Shown: positions 31,464-40,533 of the stretch, piece by piece | Layout: the number at the start of each line of letters is the position of its first letter | Position numbering within the stretch: the first letter of the stretch is position 1 | DNA from: Streptomyces sp. NBC_01549 | Lineage (GTDB): Bacteria > Actinomycetota > Actinomycetes > Streptomycetales > Streptomycetaceae | Reading direction: 5' to 3' | Assembly: GCF_026339955.1 (NCBI RefSeq) | Contig: NZ_JAPEPW010000001.1 | Coordinates: forward strand, 5,787,001 to 5,851,000 | Length of the DNA: 64,000 nt | Program-made: the position numbers and the translations under genes | Notes under the pieces: generated by a model | The model's database searches: none | Told to the model about the DNA's origin: nothing | Seen by the model: only the letters and a program-made list of their open reading frames with translations

Positions 31464-34400
31464 CTACTTCATGGTCAGGAACCGCTGCACGAGCGAGGCC
31501 AGCAGCACCGCCAGCAGCGGCAGCGAGAACCAGAAGCTGCTCTGCAGCCACCGCAACTGCCGCACACTCGGCCGCACCGCGACCCGTACGACCTCCCGCG
31601 CTGTCAGCATGATGATGAGCGCCACGGCCGCCAGCGCGCCGACCACCGACCACGGAGTCCAGGTGATCTGGGGTCCGATCGGCCCCGGATCGGGCTCGGG
31701 CACCTTGCCCGCGGGCTGCTTGCGCAGCGCGTACATCGTCACGTCGTCGTTGACGAGGACCTTCTTCAGGTCCTGCCGGTCGTCGAGGTTGCGGATGAGC
31801 CGCGACTCCCAGGTCGCCGAATAGCCCACGTCCATCTGGAGGTAGACCACCTGACTGCGGTTGATCATGAGGTACGAGTTCGGGCCGGCGTCCTCGAGCG
31901 ACTTGACCAGCCCGGACACCAGCACCGGGTCACTCGGCGCCAGCGTCGGCACGTACTGCACCTTCTCCATGTCCCGGGTGCCCCACGGCATCGCGGGCGT
32001 CACGTTGTTGACCGTGTCGTTGCTCAGCCACAGCAGCCGTACGGTCGGCTTGTCGTGCGCGTACACGTAGTTCATGGCCGTGACCTCGCCCGGCCGGATC
32101 CGCTCGAAGGACTCGTTGCCCCAGCGGGCCACCAGGAAGCCGCCCATGAGGAGCAGCCCCGCCATGAGTGCGGCGAGCGGGGCGAGGCTCACCCGGTCCT
32201 TCTCACGCTCCTTCGCGGTGACGCCGGTGCGCGGGAAGAGGGCGAGCCCGGCCAGCAGCGCCGCGCCCGGCAGGGCGAACATGAAGACCCGCAGGGCCAT
32301 CTCGCCGCCGTACGACTGCATGCCGAAGCCCAGGAACGGGACGAAGGTCAGGACGATCAGTGACCGCTCGCGGTACATGTGGTCGCGCCGTCGCCACCAG
32401 CCCCAGCAGGCGAAGGCCATCACACCGCCGGCGAGCAGCACGCGCGCGTAGAGGACGAGTTTGTGGGTCGAACTGCCGCCCTGGATACGGCCGGAGACGG
32501 AGGTCGACACATTGCTGCCGACGCCGCCGACCCCGCCGAACAGGTCGTTGAAGTGGCCCGACCAGTAGGGCTCGGCCATGAAGCCGATCCAGACGGAGAC
32601 CAGGACGGCGAACAGGATCGGCAGCCCGCGCAGCTCGGACCGGCCCACGAGGACGAGGACCGCGAGCACTCCGAGCATCACGAACGGGGTGAGCTGGTGC
32701 GCCGGGACGCTCGCCGCGAACAGGCCGATCAGCACCATGAGGAGCACGGCCTGCTGGCGCCGGTCGGTCGGCTCGACCTCCGCCTCGCCGGGGCGCGCCT
32801 TCGTCCACAGGACGCGCGGCGCCCGGAACCACACCAGCAGGATCGCCACGAAGGCGAGGTAGAGGAGATAGGTGAAGCCCTGCGGGGAGAAGTAGTCCTG
32901 ACCGACCCAGCCGCTCAGCACGAAGATCCAGATGCCGGTCCACTTGGCGCGCCAGCTCGCCCGCATGGAACGCACGAGCAGGAACATCGGGGCCAGGTAG
33001 AGCAGCTGTATGGTCAGCGGCCACCAGCGGATCACCTCGGTGAGGTCGCTGACACCGCAGGCCTTGGCGACGAACGCGGCCCCAGCGAAGAAGCCCGGCC
33101 AACTCCAGCGGGCGTCCAGGTCGGGTACGGCGGATCCGGTGCGGTCGATGTAGTCGATGAAGCCTAGGTGCTGCCAGGCGGTGGCGAACCGTGGCTCCGT
33201 CTCGATGACCGCGGGGAGCGCGTGCAGGGAGACCACGGTGGCGAGCAGGGTGATGAACAGCAGGCCCTTGTGCTCGCGGTTCATCCAGAGCAGCGAGGCG
33301 AAGACCGTGATGAGAAGGGCCGCGCCCACGAGGGTGGGCAGCGGGAGGACCGAGATGAGGCCGAGGCCGCCCATCTTGTCGAGGGAGGCGTCGTTGAGGC
33401 TCAGTGCCGGCACCCAGTAGAGGAGCAGTGCGGAGATCAGCAGGAAGCCGAGGAGCACGCCGGGTTTGGAAGGGTGCCGCAGGCGGTCGCGCAGAGGTGG
33501 TGGGGGTGGGGGTGTGTCGTCTGCCGGCTGCGGGTCGGTGGTGGCTGGTCGCGCCCACGCGGCGGAGCCGCTTGATGTCCCGCCCCGCACCCCTGTCGGG
33601 GCACTGTCCGAACCGTCTGTCTCGAAGGGAGCGTCGACTTCCGGGGCTTCCGCCGGGCCCAGGGAAGCCTCCGAGCCCGGTTCCCGCGCCTCCACCGGCA
33701 GACCCACTGAGGGCAGTTGCGGCTTCAGCGCCCAGGTCGGGCGGTGGTCCGTGCGTACCTTGGGCGTGCCCGTGGGCGGGGTGCCGGGTCCCGGGCGGAC
33801 GTCCGGGCGGCGTTCCTGGTGGTCGAAGTCGACGTGCACGCCGAGGGCGAGGGTGTCGGAGTCGAGCGCCCAGGCGGGCCCCCGCTTCGCCTCGCGCGGC
33901 TTGGCCACGGGCACGTCGCGCGCGCCCAGGTCGGCGAGGTCCCCGTCCGGCGCCGCGCCCGCCGGGAGTTCGGCGGGCGGCGCGGTCCGTACGATCTTGA
34001 ACAGCTTGGGCGCGGCGATCGACACGATCACCGCGAGGCTGGAGATCTCCGCGACGCCCGCCCCGGTCAGCCCCATCCGGGGCAGCAGGGTCACCGTCAG
34101 GCCGAGGACCAGGACGCACAGCAGGCCCTGCAGATAGGCGAGTCCGGAGGTGCGGCTCTGGGCGCGCAGCACCGCGAAGTACGTCTCCATGACGACCCGC
34201 AGCAGCGCGCCGACCGCGAACCAGCGCAGCAGCGGGGTCGCCGCGTGCGCGTAGCCGTCGCCGAAGACGTGCAGGATGAACGGCGCCCCGACGAACAGCA
34301 GCCCGCACACCGGCAGCATGATCCGCGCCATGCGCTTGAGCGCGGCCCGGGTGTTCGCGGCGAGCCGCGCCGGGTCGTGCGAGCCCTCGACGGTCAGCGA

Positions 34401-35330
34401 GGCGCCCATGTTGATGGCGAGCAGGTTGACCGTGCCGCCTATCGTCGTGGTGATGTAGAAGTACGCGTTGTCGGAGGAGCTGACCTGCGAGGCGACGATC
34501 ACCGGGACGAGATAGACCACGGCGAGCGAGAAGAGCGAGCCGGTGTAGTCGCCGGCCAGGAAGCGTCCGACCTCCTTGAGCGTGGGCGGGTTCGCGCGCT
34601 CCTCGGTCGCCTTGATGTGCCGGGGGACCAGCCGCCGGAAGACCAGCAGGCCGAGCGGTACCACCGACAGGGCGATCGCGGCGACCCAGGAGACGAAGAC
34701 GCCCGTCGTCGGGATCGCGGCGGCGAGCCCGACCAGCAGTGCCAGCTTCACCGCGGAGAACACGGTGTTGCCCACCGGCACCCACAGCGCGCTGCGCAGT
34801 CCGGTCAGCACGCCGTCCTGCAGGGTCAGCAGAGACCAGGCGACGACCGCCAGGACGAAGCCGAGGCCGTTGAGCGGGCCGTGCAGGAAGCGGTACGAGG
34901 GGCCCCACATGTTCAGTGTCAGCAGGAAGACGCAGCCGGCCACCGCCACGACCACCGAACTGCCCGCGTACGTACGGAAGATGAGGCGTCCGGTGGCGCG
35001 GCCCGCGACGGGGATGAAGCGGGCCAGGGCGCCGGTCAGGGTCACCGCGGTCAGGCCCGCGAGGAGCTTCATCGCGGCGATCGCGGCGGAGCCCTGGCCG
35101 ACCGCGGAGGCGGAGTAGTAGCGGGCGGCGACCAGCCAGTACCCGAGTCCGAGCACCGCGGAGATCCCGGTGTTGAGCATCAGGGCGTAGGCGTTGCGGA
35201 AGAGTTGGTTGCCTCCGCCGCTGCCGTCCTTGCGGCCCCGGCCGGGCAGGCGGAGGCGGCGCCCGGGCCGCTGCTCGGGCGCCTCGGCGGTGGGCGATGA
35301 AGCCTGGGCTGTGGTCGTCGTGTCAGACAC
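31464..35330 (-). CDS. Wzx-type flippase fused to a second polytopic membrane domain (1288 aa)
   Basis: Residues ~40-450 form a polysaccharide flippase of the MATE/Wzx type (NQLFRNAYALMLNTGISAVLGLGYW, then 12 to 14 hydrophobic segments), which moves lipid-linked sugars across the membrane. A Pro/Glu-rich cytoplasmic linker of ~165 residues follows. Residues ~618-1060 are another set of about ten membrane segments with loops such as DYIDRTGSAVPDLDARWSW and QDYFSPQGFTYL, then a ~150-residue external domain and two final helices. The second half looks like a GT-C glycosyltransferase or polymerase, but I cannot name the family. It is last in a four-gene operon, overlapping the deacetylase gene by eight bases. 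Confidence 0.8.
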   Translation of the reverse strand: MSDTTTTAQASSPTAEAPEQRPGRRLRLPGRGRKDGSGGGNQLFRNAYALMLNTGISAVLGLGYWLVAARYYSASAVGQGSAAIAAMKLLAGLTAVTLTGALARFIPVAGRATGRLIFRTYAGSSVVVAVAGCVFLLTLNMWGPSYRFLHGPLNGLGFVLAVVAWSLLTLQDGVLTGLRSALWVPVGNTVFSAVKLALLVGLAAAIPTTGVFVSWVAAIALSVVPLGLLVFRRLVPRHIKATEERANPPTLKEVGRFLAGDYTGSLFSLAVVYLVPVIVASQVSSSDNAYFYITTTIGGTVNLLAINMGASLTVEGSHDPARLAANTRAALKRMARIMLPVCGLLFVGAPFILHVFGDGYAHAATPLLRWFAVGALLRVVMETYFAVLRAQSRTSGLAYLQGLLCVLVLGLTVTLLPRMGLTGAGVAEISSLAVIVSIAAPKLFKIVRTAPPAELPAGAAPDGDLADLGARDVPVAKPREAKRGPAWALDSDTLALGVHVDFDHQERRPDVRPGPGTPPTGTPKVRTDHRPTWALKPQLPSVGLPVEAREPGSEASLGPAEAPEVDAPFETDGSDSAPTGVRGGTSSGSAAWARPATTDPQPADDTPPPPPPLRDRLRHPSKPGVLLGFLLISALLLYWVPALSLNDASLDKMGGLGLISVLPLPTLVGAALLITVFASLLWMNREHKGLLFITLLATVVSLHALPAVIETEPRFATAWQHLGFIDYIDRTGSAVPDLDARWSWPGFFAGAAFVAKACGVSDLTEVIRWWPLTIQLLYLAPMFLLVRSMRASWRAKWTGIWIFVLSGWVGQDYFSPQGFTYLLYLAFVAILLVWFRAPRVLWTKARPGEAEVEPTDRRQQAVLLMVLIGLFAASVPAHQLTPFVMLGVLAVLVLVGRSELRGLPILFAVLVSVWIGFMAEPYWSGHFNDLFGGVGGVGSNVSTSVSGRIQGGSSTHKLVLYARVLLAGGVMAFACWGWWRRRDHMYRERSLIVLTFVPFLGFGMQSYGGEMALRVFMFALPGAALLAGLALFPRTGVTAKEREKDRVSLAPLAALMAGLLLMGGFLVARWGNESFERIRPGEVTAMNYVYAHDKPTVRLLWLSNDTVNNVTPAMPWGTRDMEKVQYVPTLAPSDPVLVSGLVKSLEDAGPNSYLMINRSQVVYLQMDVGYSATWESRLIRNLDDRQDLKKVLVNDDVTMYALRKQPAGKVPEPDPGPIGPQITWTPWSVVGALAAVALIIMLTAREVVRVAVRPSVRQLRWLQSSFWFSLPLLAVLLASLVQRFLTMK

Positions 35331-36123
35331 GGGAACGGATGGCCTTCCGCCGGACCTGTCGTGCTCTTCGGACCATGGCGTACCCCTTGGTGAGGGCGCG
35401 GTCCCGGGCGAAATTGCGGGCGATCGCGCGGCCCTCGACCAGCCGCTCGAACTCCTCGATACCGGTGCCGCGGCGCACGGTGACGCGTTGCAGGGCGTAC
35501 GGGCCCTGGCGGCGGCGCGCCAGGCCGTTGCCGACGGCGAGCGACTGGGCGAAGCCCGTCCCCCGCACCACGTGGCGCACCCGGCGGCTGGAGTAGCCGT
35601 ACGGGTACGCGAACGAGGCCGGGCGGGTGCCCAGCTCGTCGGCGATGATCTCCTTGCAGCGCAGCACCTCGAACCGGAGCGCGTCGTCGGTGAGTTGGTC
35701 CAGCTGCGGGTGTGTGTGGCTGTGCCCGCCGATCTCGACCTGCCCGGCGGCGAGTTCGCGCACCTGATCCCAGCTCAGCATGGCGTCGAGGCCGCCTCCG
35801 GTGTCGTACGCGCCCTTGATCCATCCCGTCGAGACGAACAGCGTCGACGCGAAGCCGTGTTTGGCCAGCACGGGCAGCCCGTGCCGGTGCACGCCTTCGT
35901 ATCCGTCGTCGAAGGTGATCAGCACGGGGCGCCGCGGCAGCGGTCCGCCGGAGCGCCAACGCGCCGCCAGCGCCGCCGTGTCGACCGGGGTGAACCCCCG
36001 GTCGCCCAGCAGCGCCATCTGCTCGGCGAACGCCTCGGGCCCGACGGACAGTTCACGCGTCGCGTCATTGGGCGCGGCGGCGATGGAGTGGTACATGAGG
36101 ATGGGTACGGGAGTGTCGTTCAT
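35323..36123 (-). CDS. NodB-type polysaccharide deacetylase
   Basis: 266 residues with the NodB homology domain. Motif 1 is VLITFDDGYEG (catalytic base and metal Asp) at ~65-75, motif 2 HSHTHPQL at ~134-141 gives the two metal His residues, and SFAYPYGYSS is motif 3. It removes acetyl groups from N- or O-acetylated sugars. It lacks a signal peptide, so it either acts inside the cell on precursors or is exported unconventionally. Located between a GT2 gene and the flippase fusion in the glycan operon. Confidence 0.87.
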   Translation of the reverse strand: MNDTPVPILMYHSIAAAPNDATRELSVGPEAFAEQMALLGDRGFTPVDTAALAARWRSGGPLPRRPVLITFDDGYEGVHRHGLPVLAKHGFASTLFVSTGWIKGAYDTGGGLDAMLSWDQVRELAAGQVEIGGHSHTHPQLDQLTDDALRFEVLRCKEIIADELGTRPASFAYPYGYSSRRVRHVVRGTGFAQSLAVGNGLARRRQGPYALQRVTVRRGTGIEEFERLVEGRAIARNFARDRALTKGYAMVRRARQVRRKAIRSRV

Positions 36124-36166
36124 GGGGCCGCCACACCTCCCGCGACCCGCGGGGGTCCTCCTGTGC

Positions 36167-37183
36167 TCATGCCGCCGCCCCCTCGCGTCCCGGACCGCTC
36201 CCGGCCCCGTTCTCGATCTCGGCCACGGTGAACGTGGCGCCGCCCCGGCGGGCCCGGACGCTGCCGAGTACGTACCCCCCGGCCGCCGTCAGAACCCCGG
36301 CCACGATGGCGCCCGCGCGCCCCGCGCCGCCCGGGCGGGCGAGCAGGGCGTCACGCAGTCCGCGGGCCACCCCGGCGGGCAGGACGCGGGTCGCGTAGCG
36401 GCGTTCCGACTCGAGGCCCTTGTCGGCGCCGACGCTTCGGGCGACCAGGGCCTTGGAAAGGCCCTCGGCATAGGCGCGGGTGCGGAAGTACGCGAAGTGC
36501 TCGCGCGGCTGCGGCACCCGGTGGTGGATGACCGCGCGGTCGTCGATCAGCAGGATCGCGTCCGGGCGGGCGCGGGTGAGGCGGATGCACAGCTCCGTCT
36601 CCTCGCAGCCCAGCGGACGCTTGTCGCCGTCGCGGCCGATGCCGGTCGCGAAGCCGCCCGCCGCGTCGAACGCCGTACGACGGAAAGAAGCGTTTCCGCC
36701 CAGGACGTTGCGGACCTGGACCCGGCCCGGCGGCAGCCCCTTGTACGTGCAGCCCACCACCCAGTCGAACTCCTCGGGGAACCAGGCGGGCCGGCGGCCC
36801 GACGCCCAGATCGGCATCGTACGGCCGCCGACGGCCATGACCCGTGGGTCGGCGTACCCCGAGGCGAAGTGGCGCAGCCAGTCGCGCTCGGCCACGGCGT
36901 CGTCGTCGAGGAACGCGATGATCTCGCCGCGCGCGACGGCGATCCCGGTGTTGCGGCCCGCGGACAGGCCGCGCGGGCCCGCGTTGGCGAGCACCCGTAC
37001 CGCGTCGGCCTCCTTGTACTCCCTGCTCAGCCGGTCGAGCAGCGTGGCGTTGTGGTCCACGACGAGGAGCGTCTCCAGGGCGGGCAGCGACTGCGCCCGC
37101 ACCGAGGAGACCGCCGCGAGGATGTCCTCCCAGCGGTCCTCGGTGTAGACGCAGATCACCACAGAGATGTCGGGACCGCTCAA
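36167..37183 (-). CDS. GT2-family glycosyltransferase
   Basis: 338 residues, GT-A fold. ISVVICVYTEDRWEDILAAV opens the nucleotide-sugar domain, and FLDDDAVAERDWL carries the metal-binding DxD at ~110. LGCEETELCIRL corresponds to the ED catalytic-base region. A C-terminal hydrophobic stretch (~295-315) may tether it to the membrane. It is ATGA-coupled to the preceding GT2 gene and followed by the deacetylase 43 bases on. Donor and acceptor sugars unknown. Confidence 0.88.
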   Translation of the reverse strand: MSGPDISVVICVYTEDRWEDILAAVSSVRAQSLPALETLLVVDHNATLLDRLSREYKEADAVRVLANAGPRGLSAGRNTGIAVARGEIIAFLDDDAVAERDWLRHFASGYADPRVMAVGGRTMPIWASGRRPAWFPEEFDWVVGCTYKGLPPGRVQVRNVLGGNASFRRTAFDAAGGFATGIGRDGDKRPLGCEETELCIRLTRARPDAILLIDDRAVIHHRVPQPREHFAYFRTRAYAEGLSKALVARSVGADKGLESERRYATRVLPAGVARGLRDALLARPGGAGRAGAIVAGVLTAAGGYVLGSVRARRGGATFTVAEIENGAGSGPGREGAAA

Positions 37184-37998
37184 GACACCTCTCCCTGACC
37201 CGAGTCGAGCTGGGCGGCGTGCGGCCTGCGGCGCAGCGCGCGCCGGTTGGAACGCTCACCCATGATCACCTTGAGCACCCGGAACCCGTCCCGCACGGCC
37301 CGCAGATTGCTCGTGCCGTGGATGCGGAGGTACTCGTGACTGGGAATCTCCTGCACTTTCAGTCCGGCCTTGACCACCCGGATGTTCATCAGGGTCTCGA
37401 CCTCGAAACCGGTGCAGTCGAGTTCGATCTCGTCCAGGCAATGCCGCCAGAACGCGTTGTAGCCGTAGCAGAGGTCGGTGTAGCGGGCGCCGAACTTGGC
37501 GTTGACGGCCGCGCACAGCACTCTGTTGCCCAGCTTGCGTATCGGCGTCATGTCGGAGGTGCCGCCGCCGTTGGCGAACCGCGAGCCCTTGGCGAAGTCC
37601 GCCCCGGACACCAGTGCGGACACATACGACACGATCTCGTTCCCGTCGGCCGAGCCGTCCGCGTCGACCATCACGATGATGTCGCCGGTGCACGCCTCGA
37701 ATCCGGTGATCAGGGCGTCGCCCTTGCCCTTTCCCTGCTGCTCGACGACTTTGACGTCGGGCCACAGTTCCCGGGCCACCTCGACGGTGTTGTCAGTGGA
37801 ATTGCCGTCGACAAGAACCACTTCATGTATCCAGTCGGGAAGGGTCTTGAAGACGTACGGGAGATTCTCCGCCTCATTCATGGCGGGAATCACGACACTC
37901 ACCGGTGGCGCTATGGCCAGGTGAGAGGAGATCGGCCGGTATTTGCCGGGCATTAAAAGATCTTCGCCCGATATGGCTGGGCGCAGGACTGAACTCAT
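37180..37998 (-). CDS. GT2-family glycosyltransferase (dolichol-phosphate-mannose-synthase-like)
   Basis: 272 residues from ATG 37998, behind GAGGG; a longer frame exists upstream. The sequence PVSVVIPAMNEAENLPYVF and IIVMVDADGSADGNEIV (DxD) match GT2 enzymes that load sugars onto polyprenyl phosphate, with FEVETLMNIRVVKAGLKVQEIPS typical of the C-terminal half. It probably starts glycan assembly in the four-gene operon. No transmembrane segment is seen. The 412-bp upstream gap 37999-38410 has a 14-bp tandem repeat but no gene. Confidence 0.88.
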   Translation of the reverse strand: MSSVLRPAISGEDLLMPGKYRPISSHLAIAPPVSVVIPAMNEAENLPYVFKTLPDWIHEVVLVDGNSTDNTVEVARELWPDVKVVEQQGKGKGDALITGFEACTGDIIVMVDADGSADGNEIVSYVSALVSGADFAKGSRFANGGGTSDMTPIRKLGNRVLCAAVNAKFGARYTDLCYGYNAFWRHCLDEIELDCTGFEVETLMNIRVVKAGLKVQEIPSHEYLRIHGTSNLRAVRDGFRVLKVIMGERSNRRALRRRPHAAQLDSGQGEVS

Positions 37999-38139
37999 GA
38001 GTCTGGTCCCTCTCGTCCGGTGGACCGCCCGCCCCTGGGCGGTCCGGCTTTTAGTCCGGTTCGAAAGGGGGGTTCTCACTTACGGCATGACGAAATGGAT
38101 CTCCGTGCATGCCGGGTGAGCTGGCAAAGCTGGCCGATT

Positions 38140-38195
38140 CCGAAGGCGGAAGTCCGAGGACGGAAGCCCGAAGACGGAATTCCGGATACGGAAAC
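38140..38195. repeat. 14-bp tandem repeat, four units
   Basis: Four adjacent 14-base units near CCGAAGACGGAAGC occupy the 412-bp gap upstream of the glycan operon, about 140 bases from its first start codon. Units share the CCG and ACGGAA or GCGGAA blocks. Rest of the gap shows no gene. Confidence 0.75.
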
Positions 38196-38410
38196 CGGTC
38201 GCGCGGCACGACTCGGCACAAGTGTGGTCACCGAGCACGGCACCCCCCTACCGCGCCCCGCGCCGGGCCCTCTTCGCGATCTTGAGCCCTCCCCTAGATC
38301 GCATGTGCGTGATGGTCCGATGCGGGTGAGATGTATGACGGTATTGACGATTGCGTCCATATGGCAAGGCCTGGAACGACGTCTCACGTTTTTGTTGGTT
38401 TGGCCGTTAC

Positions 38411-38953
38411 CTAACGACTCGAACGGATTTTCCCCATCCGCTTGCGTAGTTGCCGTACCACCACCAGTAGGAGAACAAGCGTGCTGATCGCCGTCACGGC
38501 CATGATTCCGCCACGGACCGACCACCGGTGCACCGCCAGCATGCCCTGGGCGACGAGGAGGTCGACGGCGATCGCTCCCGCGACGGACACCACCGTGCGG
38601 GCGAGGGGATCCAGCCCGCGCAGCGCGGCCGCGATGGCGGCTCCTGGTGCGGCGAGCAGGAAGAAGAGTGTGAACGGGCCGCGCAGGGACGCGTCCACGT
38701 CGGCGAGCGCGAGCACCGCGCCGACCCCCGCGACGGCCACCGCCACGCCCGCGAACAGTGGGACCAGGTCCCTCCCCGGATCCTGTCCCGACCGCTTGTC
38801 ACTGTCTGATGAAGGTGACTTGATGCCTCTGGTCTGCATTGGCGACTTTGCCCCCCGAAGCGCCGGATGCCGGGCTTCAATGTCGCGCAGCGGGCTGGGG
38901 GTCGTCAAGATGCGGTGGGCGCTCATGGATGCTTCTTGGTCGACTTCAAACAT
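38411..38953 (-). CDS. small polytopic membrane protein, unknown function
   Basis: Up to 180 residues with a polar ~60-residue N-terminus and four predicted membrane helices (~63-83, 90-110, 117-137, 148-165) ending in a basic RQLRKRMGKIRSSR tail. No family recognised; it resembles accessory membrane proteins that often accompany polysaccharide genes in actinobacteria. The start is uncertain: ATG 38953 and ATG 38926 are both possible. It reads the same way as the glycan operon but is separated from it by 412 bp. Confidence 0.6.
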   Translation of the reverse strand: MFEVDQEASMSAHRILTTPSPLRDIEARHPALRGAKSPMQTRGIKSPSSDSDKRSGQDPGRDLVPLFAGVAVAVAGVGAVLALADVDASLRGPFTLFFLLAAPGAAIAAALRGLDPLARTVVSVAGAIAVDLLVAQGMLAVHRWSVRGGIMAVTAISTLVLLLVVVRQLRKRMGKIRSSR

Positions 38954-38976
38954 CCGGCGCGAGTGTTGATGGAGTG

Positions 38977-39007
38977 TTCCCCGGAGGCGCCGGCTGCCTC
39001 CGGGGAA
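38977..39007. terminator. strong hairpin terminator
   Basis: TTCCCCGGAGGC (38977-38988) pairs perfectly with GCCTCCGGGGAA (38996-39007) around a 7-base loop, 54 bases beyond the stop of the subtilase remnant. Confidence 0.8.
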
Positions 39008-39030
39008 CCGCGGTACGGGTCAGGCGAGTT

Positions 39031-39076
39031 GGGGTGTCACGGGACGATCTTCCTGGGGTGTCACGGGACGATCTTC
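39031..39076. repeat. duplicated subtilase gene end
   Basis: A 22-base sequence spanning the last codons and stop of the subtilase remnant (39055-39076) is repeated exactly 24 bases further on at 39031-39052. The second copy lies outside the reading frame. Confidence 0.85.
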
Positions 39077-40094
39077 AGCAGCCGGTTCGGGGAGCCGGTG
39101 CCCGGGCTGGTGACCTTGCCCGTCGTGGCGCCGTTCACCAGTGCGGTGGCGACCTGCGCCGGGGTCGCGGAGGTGTGGCCCGCGAGGTAGACGGCGGCCG
39201 CGCCCGCGACGTGCGGGGTGGCCATCGACGTACCGGAGATGGTGTTCGTGGCGGTGTCGCTGGTGTTCCAGCCCGCCGTGATGGAGGAGCCGGGGGCGAA
39301 GAGGTCCAGGACGGAGCCGTAGTTGGAGTAACTGGCCTTGGCGTCCGTGCTGGTGGTGGCGCCGACGGTGATCGCCGCGCCGACCCGGGCGGGGGAGTAG
39401 GAGGAGGCGCTGTTGTTGCCCGCCGCGACCGCGTAGGTCACGCCGCTCGCGATGGAGCTCGCCACGGCGGTGTCCAGTGAGGTGGAGGCGGAGCCGCCGA
39501 GCGACATGTTGGCGACCGACGGGGTGGTGTGGTTCGCGGTCACCCAGTCGATGCCGGCGATGACGCCCGCCGTGGTGCCCGAGCCGCTGTTGTCGAGCAC
39601 CCGCACGGCCACGATGTTCGCCTTCTTGGCGACACCGTAGGTGGTGCCCGCGATGGTGGTGGCCACATGGGTGCCGTGACCGTTGCCGTCCGAGGCGGTG
39701 GTGTCGCCGTCCACGGCGTCATAGCCGTAGGAGGCCCGGCCGCTGATCTGCGAGTGCGTGATGCGGACGCCGGTGTCGATGACGTACGCCGTCACACCGC
39801 TGCCCGCCATGTCCGGGTAGGTGTACGTGCCGGACAGCGGCAGCGCCGCCTGGTCGATGCGGTCCACTCCCCAGGGAGCGCTGGACTGCGTGGTGTCGGT
39901 CAGGTGCACCGTCTGGTTCTGCTCGACGGAGGCCACCGCCGGCCTGCGGCGAGTCTCTTGGCCTCGGTGGCGCTGGCGTGGCGGTCGAGGGCGGCGCCGA
40001 ACGTCTTCTGCGCGGCGCCGCCGACTCGGGACCAGGCCGTTGCTCTCGGTGGAGACGGCCTTCGCGTCACGCTCTTCTTGAGCGTGACGATTTG
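39061..40094 (-). pseudogene. subtilisin-like S8 protease, frameshifted propeptide and no signal peptide
   Basis: The mature S8 domain is intact from 39936 down: Asp in AYVIDTGVRI, His in GNGHGTHVATTIAG, Asn in AAGNNSA and Ser in GTSMATPHVAG. Upstream, pieces of an I9 propeptide occur in different frames: IVTLKKSVT (near 40090), then AKAVSTESNGLV in another frame, then GGAAQKTFGAAL and ATEAKRLAA in a third step, then PAVASVEQNQTVHL in the mature frame. At least three indels are therefore needed to restore one reading frame. No signal peptide or start codon with ribosome site is found before them. Without prodomain and export signal the enzyme should not mature. The gene's 3' end is also duplicated. 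Confidence 0.85.
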
Positions 40095-40533
40095 ACGCCC
40101 TCGTCCGCCCGGAGGTGGACGATTCCGGTCCGCACCGCTGCGCGGTACCACCGAGGGTTCCTGCTTCACAGGCCCTTGCCGCGCCCCGAGGGGAGCGGTC
40201 TTACATGAGCCTCCACAGGCGTCACTTTCCGCCCGTCCGGCGGTAGATCCGACAACCCCGTCGTCGGACAAGCCGAGATTAGCAGCGGTACTACGTCCAT
40301 CCCGGTCGTTACCCCTGATCTCCACGCTGAGGGATGGCGCCCCGGGCGGAGGTTCGATATTGCGATGGGTTCGGCGGCTGGGTGTGTCCCTGACGCCCGT
40401 CTCTGATCGAACTTGCGGTGAGCTCGTGGGACACGTCCCAATAGAGGTTGAAAAGTCTTGGCATGGACACTTCCTGTCAACACGCGTAGCTGCTACGACA
40501 GTTGTGGCAGAGATCCTGCTAAAGGGAGGTTCC

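Noticed and set aside
32203..34908. 901-codon minus frame inside the flippase fusion
   Set aside because: Overlaps the flippase frame and lacks hydrophobic pattern or domains.
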